A stretch of DNA of 64,000 bases, from contig CAWABU010000002.1 in the NCBI GenBank assembly GCA_963780345.1, forward strand, positions 806,001 through 870,000, in the 5' to 3' direction. The notes beneath the pieces are model-generated. The model made no database searches, had not been told where the DNA came from, and saw only the letters and a list, made by a program, of their open reading frames with translations. Position 1 is the stretch's first letter, and every line of letters begins with the position of its first letter. A program made the position numbers and the translations under genes. Below, piece by piece: positions 1 to 8,702 of this stretch. Source of the DNA: PALSA-693 sp963780345 (GTDB lineage: Bacteria > Actinomycetota > Acidimicrobiia > Acidimicrobiales > Palsa-688).

Positions 1-2
1 TG

Positions 3-782
3 CACTTCTGCGCCGGTGGCGCCGATGGGATGCTGGTCGAGGCGGCGTCCAACCGCTGCCTGCACGGATGGCGCCGGCTGGACCGCACTGGGGAAGGCCG
101 GCTTCGGAGGCTCGGCTGGCGGCCGCCAACCGACATTGGCGACGGCCCGAAGGGCTGGTGGAAGTCGTTCGCTGCTCCCGTCTCGACTCCGCCGGTGGCC
201 ACCCTTGCGGTGGCCACGTTAACTAAAGCGTTCGACGTGGCCAGGGTCTCCGCCCTCACCTACCGGGCCGGCAGCCAGGCCGGGGCCGAAATCCTATTAC
301 CGACTTTGGGCCTCGAACGAACGCCAGATGGACCGGGGGACCAGTCCCTATCGCAGCGGGCGGAGCAGGCGCTCAAGCGGTTCCTGGAAGTCGACGAACT
401 CATCCGGGATGCCGACGGCGAAACGCCCATCCGGAGTGACGACGCCATGGTGTACGTGCGGGTGATGGCCGAGCGCAACTTCGTGGCCGTCTATTCGCGG
501 GCGCTCCTGGACGTGACCAGGACCGCTGGCCTGGTCGACGCGGTCAACGAGATCAACAATCGCATCCGGGTCGCCCGGGCGTCAGTCACGGACCACGGAG
601 TGATGTTTGCCGCCGAGGTCGACGACGTGCCCGGCGCGGAGGCGTCGGTCATCAACGCCGTTCAGGCCGTGTCCTCACTCGCCAACGAGTTCGGCGCCGA
701 TCTCCAGTCCCGCTTCGGAGGCCGGACATTCTTTCAGGAACCGGCGGTAGAGCCCGACCAGCACATCGGCCTGTACCTGTGA
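3..782 (+). CDS. TY-Chap/YbjN-like protein, 5' partial
   Basis: The frame is already open at the window edge, so the N-terminus lies upstream; about 259 residues are visible. The C-terminal third (AVNEINNRIRVARAS, then AEVDD and SRFGG) has the pattern of actinobacterial YbjN/CesT-type (TY-Chap) peptide-binding chaperone folds, a family known from conflict loci. The whole visible length aligns with the complete protein at 40260-41231; shared stretches include RLRRLGWRPPTDIG and TLTKAF, so the two are paralogues. No catalytic residues are apparent. An adaptor or chaperone role is inferred from the family only. A short ORF follows 17 bases downstream and is cut by the transposition module. Confidence 0.6.
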   Translation, partial: HFCAGGADGMLVEAASNRCLHGWRRLDRTGEGRLRRLGWRPPTDIGDGPKGWWKSFAAPVSTPPVATLAVATLTKAFDVARVSALTYRAGSQAGAEILLPTLGLERTPDGPGDQSLSQRAEQALKRFLEVDELIRDADGETPIRSDDAMVYVRVMAERNFVAVYSRALLDVTRTAGLVDAVNEINNRIRVARASVTDHGVMFAAEVDDVPGAEASVINAVQAVSSLANEFGADLQSRFGGRTFFQEPAVEPDQHIGLYL

Positions 783-799
783 GCGATCGGGGGCCGGTG

Positions 800-943
800 A
801 TGAATATCCCTTCCGCAATAGACGCCGGCCAGGCCATCGCCACCGACGCGGCGTCTACAGACTGGGCACAGATTCGTCAGTCGACTCGTGCCCGGGCCCT
901 GTTGAACGACACCTTCGATCAGGATTTGCTGTGCCGTAGCTGA
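800..943 (+). pseudogene. 5' fragment of a gene cut by the transposition module
   Basis: A 47-codon ORF starts at ATG 800 (GTG 797 is also possible), 17 bases after the TY-Chap stop. It reads like a soluble N-terminus (MNIPSAIDAGQAIATD, then RARALLNDTFDQDLL) and ends at TGA 941-943, just where the transposition module begins. I take it as the beginning of a gene truncated by the insertion. I do not recognise the family. Confidence 0.35.
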
Positions 944-1038
944 CGCTGATGGCCGGGATGGGCTGGCGGGTGCGGGCTTGTTTGTCGGGCTGGTTGGGCG
1001 GTGGTTGCGGGTGTCAGGCTGATCGGTTCGTTGACGCG

Positions 1039-1084
1039 GAAGGACCCTCCCGTCGAACTTGCACGTCTCTCGGGAGGGTCCTTC
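1039..1084. repeat. Perfect 14-bp inverted repeat before the DUF6431-like gene
   Basis: The arms at 1039-1052 and 1071-1084 are perfect reverse complements (GAAGGACCCTCCCG) around an 18-base loop. The right arm ends 6 bases before the ATG at 1091. It could be a terminator insulating the element or part of its left end; there is no long T-tract, so termination is uncertain. Confidence 0.6.
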
Positions 1085-1090
1085 TGGTAG

Positions 1091-1696
1091 ATGCCGGAGG
1101 CACCTGTGCTTATGGTAGGGACCGATCAGGTTGAGGTCGAGGCCGATTTGCTGGCGGGTCGTCTGGCTTGTCCGTGGTGTCGGGGGGTGCTGGGTCCGTG
1201 GGGTCATGCCCGCTGGCGGACGTTGCGGCGCGATGGAAAGGAGGAGCGGCTGCGGCCACGGCGGGCGAGGTGCCGGTCGTGTGCTTGCACGCATGTCTGC
1301 CTGGCCGATTGCTGGCTGGTCCGGCGTCGTGACAACGTGGAGACGATCGGTCGGGCGCTGGCCGCCAACGTCGCCGGTGCGGGTCATCGCAGTTTGGCCA
1401 TGGCGTTGGGACGATGCGAGGGCACGGTTCGGCGCTGGCTGCGTGCCTTCCGGGACCGGGCCGAGCTGATCCGGGTTCATTTCACCCGTTGGGCGTACGC
1501 GCTCGATCCCGATCTCGGTCCGTTGGTGGCGACGGGCAGTGCTACGGCTGACGCGCTGGAGGCGATCGCGGTGGCGGCCCGGGCGTGGGGGCAGCGTTAT
1601 GGGCCGGCGGGCGCGTGGGCGGTGGCGTCGCGGCTATCGGGCGGAGCGCTGTTGTGCAACACCAGTGGGCCTCTGTTGCCGGCTCCGGCGGGCTGA
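1091..1696 (+). CDS. DUF6431-like zinc-finger/HTH protein of a transposition module
   Basis: This 201-residue protein has an N-terminal Cys cluster, CPWC at about residues 34-37 and CRSCAC at about 61-66, which looks like a zinc ribbon. A region near residues 100-120 (SLAMALGRCEGTVRRWLRAF) reads as a helix-turn-helix. This layout matches DUF6431-type proteins found beside Mu-like integrases. It is the first gene of the module and lies 37 bases upstream of the transposase. Its probable role is end binding or regulation of transposition; that is inferred from context. Confidence 0.6.
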   Translation: MPEAPVLMVGTDQVEVEADLLAGRLACPWCRGVLGPWGHARWRTLRRDGKEERLRPRRARCRSCACTHVCLADCWLVRRRDNVETIGRALAANVAGAGHRSLAMALGRCEGTVRRWLRAFRDRAELIRVHFTRWAYALDPDLGPLVATGSATADALEAIAVAARAWGQRYGPAGAWAVASRLSGGALLCNTSGPLLPAPAG

Positions 1697-1733
1697 GACG
1701 CTGTGGCCTCCGATGTCGAGGCCCGGAGGAGGC

Positions 1734-3116
1734 ATGGAGGACCAGAGGCGAAGAGATGTGGCGCTGTTCAGGTACAGCTTGGTGAGAGCCCCGGCGGACC
1801 CGGCGCTGTCGCACGCGGAGCGGGGCGCGATGGTGCGGGCCTTATCGGAGATGGAGCATGTGACTCCTGATGGGCGGCGGGTGGGGGTGGCCCGCTCCAC
1901 GTTGGACGAGTGGATCAGGGCCTATCGGGCGGGAGGATTCGAGGCGCTGGTGCCCAAGCCTCGGGTGGCGGCGCCGCGCACCGACGTGGAGGTTTTGGGC
2001 TTGGCCGAGAAGCTCAAGCGGGAGCAGCCGGGGCGCACCGCCGCCCAAGTGCGCCGGGTGATGGCCGAGGCCGGTGTGGCGGCGCCATCTGTGCGCACTC
2101 TGCAGCGCCATTTCGTGCGGGTCGGTCTGGATCGGCTCGGCCCCGATGGCCAAGCGCCGCGGGCTTATGGGCGTTTCGAGGCGTCAGAACCGAACGAGCT
2201 ATGGACCGGCGACGCGCTGCACGGCCCGATGGTGGGTGGCCGCAAAGCTTATCTGCTGGCTTTCATCGACGATTTCTCGAGGTTGCTACCCGGTTATCGC
2301 TGGACCGGGGCGGAAGACAGCGTGCGCTTGGAGTCGGCGCTGCGGTCGGGACTGGCGTCTCGGGGGGTGCCCCGAGCGATTCTGGTTGATCGTGGATCGG
2401 CGTTCGTGGCCGCTCCGCTGGCCCGGGCTTGCGCGGTAATGGGCATCCGTTTGATCCACGCCAGCCCCCGGGCCGCGGCCACCAAGGGAAAGATCGAAAG
2501 ATTTTTCAGGACGGTGAGGGCCCAGTTCGTCGTGGAACTGGACGCCCGGGGCGGGGCGGCCGATCTGGCCGAGCTGAACCGGCTGTTCAGCGCCTGGGTG
2601 GAGGTGGTCTATCACCGTCGGGTGCATACAGAGACCAAGGCCACCCCACTGGAGCGTTTCGCTTCGGCGGGGCCGCCAGCGCTTCCTTCACCGCAGCTTT
2701 TGCACGAGGCGTTTTTGTGGTCGGAAGTGAGGACGGTGTCTAAGGTCTGCGAGGTCCGCTTGCACGGCAACCGCTTCGAGGTGGACCCGGCCCTGATAGG
2801 CCGGAAGGTCGAACTCATCTTCGATCCCTTCGAGCTGGCCGACATCGAGGTGCGTTTCGAGGGAAGAACGATGGGCAAGGCCACCCCGATCCAGATCGGC
2901 CGGCGCACCCACCCCCAGGCCCGGCCCGAGGCCGCCCCCGCGCCGGTGCCGACCGGCATCGACTACTTGGCTCTGGTGGTCGGCCGGCGCGACGCCGAGC
3001 TGGCGGGGCGTATCGACTACGCCGCTTTGGCCGCTAATGGCGCCGGCGGCGACAGCGAAGAGACCGACCATAACGACAACAGCAACTACGACCACGACGA
3101 AGAGGAGAAGATCTGA
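1734..3116 (+). CDS. DDE-type integrase/transposase (Mu/IS481-like)
   Basis: The ATG at 1734 follows a GGAGGAGG ribosome site; longer upstream starts in the same frame would run into the preceding gene. The 460-residue product has N-terminal helix-turn-helix segments (TLDEWIRAYRAGGFEAL and a second one near residues 85-125) and an rve-type catalytic core. The core shows ELWTGDALHGP (first Asp), LVDRGSAFVA (second Asp) and TKGKIERFFRTVRAQF (Glu), followed by a Mu-type C-terminal beta-barrel region. The tail is acidic and rich in Asp/Asn. It should catalyse DNA strand transfer with the ATPase encoded next, whose ATG overlaps this stop by one base (TGATG). Confidence 0.85.
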   Translation: MEDQRRRDVALFRYSLVRAPADPALSHAERGAMVRALSEMEHVTPDGRRVGVARSTLDEWIRAYRAGGFEALVPKPRVAAPRTDVEVLGLAEKLKREQPGRTAAQVRRVMAEAGVAAPSVRTLQRHFVRVGLDRLGPDGQAPRAYGRFEASEPNELWTGDALHGPMVGGRKAYLLAFIDDFSRLLPGYRWTGAEDSVRLESALRSGLASRGVPRAILVDRGSAFVAAPLARACAVMGIRLIHASPRAAATKGKIERFFRTVRAQFVVELDARGGAADLAELNRLFSAWVEVVYHRRVHTETKATPLERFASAGPPALPSPQLLHEAFLWSEVRTVSKVCEVRLHGNRFEVDPALIGRKVELIFDPFELADIEVRFEGRTMGKATPIQIGRRTHPQARPEAAPAPVPTGIDYLALVVGRRDAELAGRIDYAALAANGAGGDSEETDHNDNSNYDHDEEEKI

Positions 3117-3931
3117 TGTCGATCGACCGGCTCAGAGCGCACTGGGGGCTGTCAAAAATGCCCTTCGGCAAGGACCTGGCCCCCTCCATGCTGCACGCCC
3201 ATCGATCGCATGCCGAGGCCGTGGCCCGCATCACCTGGTGTGTGAGCGAGTCAGCCATCGGCGTTATCACCGGCGAGTGCGGCTCGGGCAAGACCGTGGC
3301 CGCCCGGGCCGCCATGTCCGCCCTGGACCGCTCCCGGCATACAGTCATCTACCTGGGCGCACCGGGAGTCGGCGTGCGCGGCATGTACGCCGCCATCGTG
3401 ACCGCCCTGGGGCAGCGGCCCCGCTTTCACTGCGCCTCGCTCATCCCCCAAGCCCAGGACCTGCTGGTGGCCGAGACCGCCGAGCGCAACAAGACCCCGG
3501 TGATCATCTGCGACGAGAGTCACCTACTCGACGCCGACGCCATAGACGGGTTGCGCTGCCTGGCCAACATCGGCATGGACGCCGGGTCCCCTCTGCATGC
3601 TGCTATTGGGACAGCCGACCCTGCGACGCCGGTTGCGCCTCGGGCCGTTCGCGGCATTAGACCAAAGGGTCGGGCTGCGCTATGCGATCAGCGGACTGGC
3701 TGACGTCGCCGAGTGCGCCAGTTACGTAGCCCACCACCTAAAGATCAGCGGCCGGGCCGACCCCGTCTTCTCCGAGGACGCGGTGGCGGTCATCTATCAA
3801 GCGTCACGAGGGCTGCCCCGGGCGGTCAACAACCTGGCCGTGCAGTCACTGGTGGCCGCGTTCGCCTCCGGCAAGGGGATCGTGACGAAGCCGCGGCCCG
3901 GGCCGCGCTGGCCGAGGTGACGGCCGAGTGA
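3116..3931 (+). CDS. ExeA/TnsC-like AAA ATPase of the transposition module (frameshifted)
   Basis: The product begins with the ExeA-type start LRAHWGLSKMPFGKDL. Walker A is GECGSGKTVAA (about residue 48) and Walker B is VIICDESHLLD (about residue 127). The reading continues in a second frame after about 3600 (LLLGQPTLRRRL, then ISGLADVAECASYVAHHL) and in a third frame near 3885, ending AALAEVTAE at 3931. The three pieces make one roughly 270-residue AAA protein, so two indels are implied. Such ATPases select target DNA or activate a partner DDE transposase. The next gene starts with GTG inside this stop codon. Confidence 0.7.
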
Positions 3932-5162
3932 GCTACGCCCGCCCTGCCCAGCCCGAACTGCCGGCCCCTCCCGGCTGGCCTGACCCTCCCGCCCCTGCCG
4001 CCTGGCAAGGCCTGGCCGGCCAGATAGTCGAAACGATCGCCCCCCATACCGAAGCCGATCCCGTCGCCATCCTGGCCCAGCTGCTCGTCGCCGCCGGAGC
4101 GACCGTCGGTCGGGGCGCCTGGGTAGCAGTCGAGGCCACCCGGCATCATCCAAACCAGTTCGCCGTGATCGTCGGCGAGTCCGCCAAAGCCCGCAAAGGT
4201 TCCTCCTGGGACCAGGTGGCCGCGCTCATGACCAAAGCCGACCCCAGCTTCGCGACACGCACCTCCACCGGGCTGTCCAGCGGCGAAGGGCTCATCTGGG
4301 CGCTAGGAGACCCCTCCGGCGCCGACCCCGGAACCAAAGACCCCCGCCTACTGGTCGTCGAAGCCGAGTTCGCCAGCGTCCTAAAAGCCATCGCCAGAGA
4401 CATCAACACCCTCTCGCCGGTGCTGCGCTCCGCCTGGGACGGCCGCCCCCTGGCCCTTCTCACCCGCACCGCCCCGGCCGGGCCAGCGCGGCCCACCTCG
4501 CCGTCATCGGTCACATCACCGCCGCGGAGCTACTACATCACGCCAACAGCCTCGAGATCGCCAACGGTCTGCTCAACCGGTTCGTCTTCATCGCCGCCCG
4601 CCGGGCCCGCCTGCTGCCCGAAGGAGGCGACCCCGACCCCGCGGCCGGGACCCGCCTAGTCGACCAGCTCGGCGCCCACCTCCAACACGCCAGACGCAAA
4701 GGGCCGGTCCATCTCAGCCCCGCGGCCCGCCGCTCCTGGACCGACATCTATCACGCCCTGGCCGAGTCCCACCCAGGGATCATCGGCGGGCTGCTCGCCC
4801 GCTCAGAAGCGCACGTGCTTCGCCTCGCTTTGATCTACAGCCTCATCGACGGCACCACCGTCATAGACGCCGAACATCTCGCCGCCGCCTCCGCCATCTG
4901 GGACTACGCCGCCCGCTCGGTCGCCATGTTGTTCGGCTCCACCACCGCCAACCCGCTGTCCGAACAGATCCACGCCGCCCTGGTCGCCACCGGAGCCATG
5001 AGCCGCACCGACATCCGAGACCTCTTCAGCCGCAACCGCCCCGCCGCCGATATCGACAACGCACTCGCCGCCCTGCAGCGCTGCGGGCGGGCCCGACCCG
5101 TCAAAGTCGTCACCGCCGGCCGTCCCGCCCAGTTCTGGCACGCCACACCCCCACCAGCCTGA
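3928..5162 (+). CDS. DUF3987-like P-loop protein of the transposition module (one frameshift)
   Basis: GTG at 3928 overlaps the previous stop (GTGA). The N-terminal part has ILAQLLVAAGATVGRGAWV and a Walker A-like VGESAKARKGSSW at about residue 78, with LLVVEAEFASVL further on, as in DUF3987 proteins. Near 4475 the frame changes. The second frame carries ANGLLNRFVFIAARRARLLP, RSEAHVLRLALIYSLID and a C-terminal winged-helix-like MSRTDIRDLFSRN, ending at 5162, about 410 residues in all. DUF3987 proteins are often linked to plasmid replication genes. Its presence in a transposition operon is unusual and its role here is unknown. Confidence 0.6.
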
Positions 5163-6616
5163 ACCCAACAAGCCGGGGTCAAGACCGAAGGAAGCGACCA
5201 CAACGCTCCAGCCGCACAAGGCCAGGGGCGACACGGACCGCCTTGACGCCGGCCGGGGCGAACTCCCGCGCCAGCCCAACAATACAAACGGCTCCGCAGC
5301 TCCGCTGCGGGGCCTGACCGCCCCGGCCCCTCCCAGCGATCCACCCCTTCTGTCGTTATGTCGTGACCCACCCCCGATCCTGAACCCCCATGTCACAACG
5401 ATCGCGGCAGAGCGAGTCGCTCAACACCGCCCGAGCTACTTGCCGAACTCGAGCGAGAACTGGCGCGTCGCGCGATCGGCGGTGGACCCCGAGAGCGATG
5501 ACTATGACGACAGCCTGTACCTGGACCCGGTCTGGGGACGCGGCGTCATCGACGCCGGCAACACGGTGGACGGGACCTCATGGGTGTGGTTACCTGGAGG
5601 GCGACGAGCAGCCGTGGCGTCTCGTTCCTGGCCCCATCGCCTCCGAAGACTCGGACGTCTTCACCTTGCCATGCACCAGGACTGGAGCATGGTGGGCGCC
5701 ACCTAGCATGCTGGCTGCCGGCTCGCCGGGCCCATCGTCGTCTGCTTCTGCCGGTCCTGGGTCGAGGAATCAGAGGCCTACCCGCCAGAGGAAGTCCGGC
5801 TCGCCGTGGATCCGGGCGACGGCTCCGCGTTGAAATCGTTCACCGACGAGGCGATCTCGTGGGCGAGCGATTATGCGACCAGGCCTGCCCGATCTGCATC
5901 GACTGGCTCCTGGAGATCGATATCGCTGAGCCAGTGGGACTGGACGTGGTGGCGCCCACTCTGGACGGGCTCTGGCGGCCCTGCGCCGGGCACAGCCGCG
6001 ACCCCTTTCTGCTCGAGGTGGCCGGCTGAGAATGGGCATGGACGGGACGGGACGGGGATGGCGTCTCCTTCCCGGAGTGATGGCCAGAGTCGCATGGCGC
6101 GTGGCGAACACCAAATGTTCCTCAATGCCACCGTGCAGGCTATGGCGGATTGATCCCGGTACGGCGAGTCTTCGCCTGGCACGAGCCGCTCGCCGGAAGG
6201 CCAATAGAGCCCGGGCCGCCATGGCCGCATCGCCGGACTTCCAGAAGCCAGCTCCATATAAGTGCTGTGGGCTGCCTTCGGTAGGAGCCTGGCGGTACTG
6301 CGCCGGCTTGAGTAAGCTACTGCAACGATCTGGCCAGTAATTGGCGGGTGTTGGTTGTCGCCAGATGTGCAAAGTCTATCGCCTTTCGGCAAGAGCGCAA
6401 CCACCTCCACCACCATAATGGAGACATGGACACACCAGCAGCCGGACGAGGGTGCACCCTTGTATGGCCCATCACGGTCCGGCGTGTCAGCTGCGCTGAG
6501 CGGTACGGCTGGGAGGAATGGTGTTCGACTTCGACGACTCCTCCCGAGACAACGGTGGCTGCGCCCACCCGGATTTCTATTTATCAACCCCGAGACCTTA
6601 ACGAGGCGGACCTACT
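5163..6616. other. 1.45 kb without a confident gene; degenerate coding traces
   Basis: No intact gene is convincing here. Plus-strand traces change frame repeatedly between about 5430 and 6029: DPESDDYDDSLYLDPVW, then GYLEGDEQPWRLVPG, then GPIVVCFCRSWVEESEAYP, then CPICIDWLLEIDIAEP. They may be one decayed gene of unknown family. The right end of the transposition module might lie in this stretch, but I found no repeat matching its left side. Confidence 0.4.
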
Positions 6617-7369
6617 GTGACCGACAACACCAATGACACCGTCGACCCTTATCAGCTACTTCCTGATGGATTCTGGGAACGCCACTACTGGGCGCAGGCA
6701 TATGCCGAGAAACTGTGGCTCCTCGCTACTGCCCCCAGCGGCACAGTTCATCTGATCCACGTCGATGAGGTGGAGGCCGGAGAGCATCGCCCGACCTGCG
6801 GCGTGAACGGTGAGCAGCACACACTGAGTGAACGACCCACCAACGGGGAAGAGGCTACGTGCGCCCGGTGCCGGTCAATGTGCAAGATCGACTACTGGCA
6901 CAGCTTCTCCTACGGTCTATTTTCGCCCGGTGACTACCGCCCACCCACGCCCGAGAACGAGATGGACGCCTGGGAGACAGCAACCAGAAACAACCAATGG
7001 GTCTACGCAGGGGAGCGCAACGGCACGATTCACGTCGTTCACGTCTTTTTCGCCGCCAGGGAAGGAACCGACAACACGAAACTGAGCACTGACTTGGCCA
7101 GTTACAGCGTGGCGGGTTACAGCGTTCTGTGTGAGCCCAAGAACAACGTCAAGTTCGACGTGAGTATGGCGACGGGAAGAGCCGCGACCTGTCAGCACTG
7201 TCGCATGATCGCCTTCCTTGACGGTGAAACGCCAGAAGACCGCGTGGAGGCTGAGCCTCTGCCAGCGTGGAGTCTGTTGACGCTGCCTTACAATGTGATC
7301 GAAGAGGACTACCGCGAACGACTCTTGCAGCATAGGACGCTCACCCGAGCAGCCCTTGAAGCATTATGA
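6617..7369 (+). CDS. Protein with two copies of a Cys-rich (zinc-ribbon-like) domain, unknown family
   Basis: This 250-residue protein contains an internal duplication. The first half has TVHLIHV, a Cys at about residue 61, then ATCARCRSMC; the second half has TIHVVHV, VLCEPKN, then AATCQHCRMI. Each half looks like a short beta unit ending in a CxxC knuckle, so two metal-binding modules are likely. No enzyme signature is visible. Its last codons overlap the start of the HNH-helicase gene (ATGA at 7366), so the two are translated together and probably act together. I do not recognise the family. Confidence 0.7.
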   Translation: MTDNTNDTVDPYQLLPDGFWERHYWAQAYAEKLWLLATAPSGTVHLIHVDEVEAGEHRPTCGVNGEQHTLSERPTNGEEATCARCRSMCKIDYWHSFSYGLFSPGDYRPPTPENEMDAWETATRNNQWVYAGERNGTIHVVHVFFAAREGTDNTKLSTDLASYSVAGYSVLCEPKNNVKFDVSMATGRAATCQHCRMIAFLDGETPEDRVEAEPLPAWSLLTLPYNVIEEDYRERLLQHRTLTRAALEAL

Positions 7370-8305
7370 ACTACGAGGTCAGTCGTGCCGTCGTCAACGG
7401 CATCGACTGCGTCATCGGCGAGGATGGCATCGCCCGTGAGGCTCGGCGCAACTTCCCGGCCCGCTGGAGGCGTCAGAAGTGGGTCCAGCAGGGCAAGGCG
7501 TGCGCCTTTTGCGGTCGTCACTTGCCCTTTTGCCTACATGGCCGGAGATCACATCATCGCCTGGAGCCTGGGGGTTCTCGCTGGCGGTACCACCACCCTG
7601 GGTAACCTCCAGGACCTATGTGGGCCTTGCAATGGGCGCAAGAACAACAAGACCCAAGAGGTGGCGCTGAAGTACTTCAAGACGGAACTGCTGACGCCTG
7701 GACAGTCCAAGTTGCGAGACTGGCAGGAGAGAGCCCTGCCTGTGGTCATGGAGCGCATCCTCGACGAGCCCGTGCTGGTCCAGGCTTGTCCAGGTGCAGG
7801 CAAGACGCGGTTCGCGCTGGAGGTGGCCTATCGCCTGTTGGAGTCCAATGAGATCTCTCGCGTCCTCATCGTCGTACCGACCATTGGCATCAAGAATGGA
7901 TGGCGTCGCTCCGCCTCCGGGCTTGATCCTGGTCCTCCTACTATCCCGCTGGCTCCTGCACAGTGGAGAACCATCGACGAGATCGAGGATCGATGGGCCG
8001 GAGCCGTGTTCACCTATGGCGCCCTGGCGCGCATGCCGGAAACATTTATGGCTCACGCCCTGGACGTGGTGCCCAGGCACAAGCAGCTATACCGGCATCG
8101 CATACTGGTCGTCCTCGATGAGGTTCACCATGCCGCCGCCGATAAGGACTGGGGCCAGAAGGCCCTGACCGCGTTCGCTTCGTGGCACGATCTTCAGGCC
8201 AAAGCGATCCTCTCGCTGTCGGGCACACCGTTTCGGACCGACGAGTTACCCATCGCCTTCGTCCCGCACACGGGGGCGCGGGAAAGTGTGTTGAGGATCA
8301 CCTAG
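7366..8305 (+). CDS. HNH endonuclease-DEAD helicase protein, truncated after the first RecA domain
   Basis: The N-terminal HNH nuclease shows CAFCGRHL, then after a one-base frameshift near 7530 GDHIIAW, TTLGNLQDLCGPCNGRK. A superfamily 2 helicase domain follows with Walker A ACPGAGKTRFA, motif II VVLDEVHHAA and motif III LSLSGTPFR. The frame stops at 8303-8305, after helicase domain 1; the second RecA domain is absent. The stop lies inside the convergent gene that ends at 8298 and is itself truncated, so both seem to have been cut at the same junction. HNH-helicase fusions are typical of restriction-type defence. Confidence 0.7.
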
Positions 8306-8702
8306 CCAAGTCCTGGCCCTCCAAATCGAGTCCACCAAACTGCTCTTTCGCGGCGTCGCCTCCTGCTGCCGTCCGGACAAATCGGAGGTTCTCTAGTCGG
8401 GTGTGCTGATGAGTACGCCCGTTTTCAATACTGTTTGAGAGGTATAGCGTCGCGAAGGCCAGGGCCCCAGCGATGACGACGCCAGTGAGTAACGTCTGGA
8501 CTATCCATGGGGGCTCTCGCAGCCACCAGCTCGGCTTAGCTGTGGTCCCCGCAGGCGCGGCTGCGGGTTCTGGTGGCGGAGCAGACGCGGGCTGAGCAGG
8601 CGCGGCTGCGGCTGCGGGTTCTGGTTGCGGAGCAGACGCGGGTGCGGGTTCTGGTGGCTGAGCAGGTGCGGCTGCGGGTTCCGGTGGCGGAGCGTCAACC
8701 AT
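8298..8702 (-). CDS. Pro/Ala-rich membrane-anchored protein with a truncated pentapeptide-repeat start
   Basis: ATG at 8702 overlaps the stop of the MrcB-like gene (ATGGTTGA), so the two are translationally coupled. The roughly 134-residue product starts with a low-complexity Pro/Glu/Ala linker built from repeats such as PPPEPAAAPA. A tryptophan-flanked hydrophobic helix follows (IVQTLLTGVVIAGALAFATL), then LENLRFVRTAAGGDAAKEQF and one pentapeptide-like run, GGLDLEGQDLAR, before TGA at 8298. Pentapeptide proteins normally carry many repeats, so the C-terminus is probably lost at the junction shared with the helicase gene. Confidence 0.6.
   Translation of the reverse strand: MVDAPPPEPAAAPAQPPEPAPASAPQPEPAAAAAPAQPASAPPPEPAAAPAGTTAKPSWWLREPPWIVQTLLTGVVIAGALAFATLYLSNSIENGRTHQHTRLENLRFVRTAAGGDAAKEQFGGLDLEGQDLAR

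Larger units (their letters stand above)
930..5162 (+). mobile_element. Four-gene transposition module (DUF6431-like, DDE transposase, AAA ATPase, DUF3987-like)
   Basis: Four co-oriented genes, the last three joined by 1-4 base overlaps, form a unit that starts where the small ORF at 800-943 stops. A DDE integrase followed by an ExeA/TnsC-like ATPase is the core of Mu/Tn7/Tn552-type transposition. The outer ends were not recognised; the left limit is inferred from the truncated ORF and the right limit is simply the last gene. The 1.45 kb on the right holds no clear gene and may contain the right end. Confidence 0.5.

Noticed and set aside
8521..8700. Short tandem DNA repeats of GC-rich text, considered as a CRISPR-like or satellite repeat
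   Set aside because: The repeats are codon-level and encode a Pro/Glu/Ala linker within an open frame; there are no spacers of constant length.
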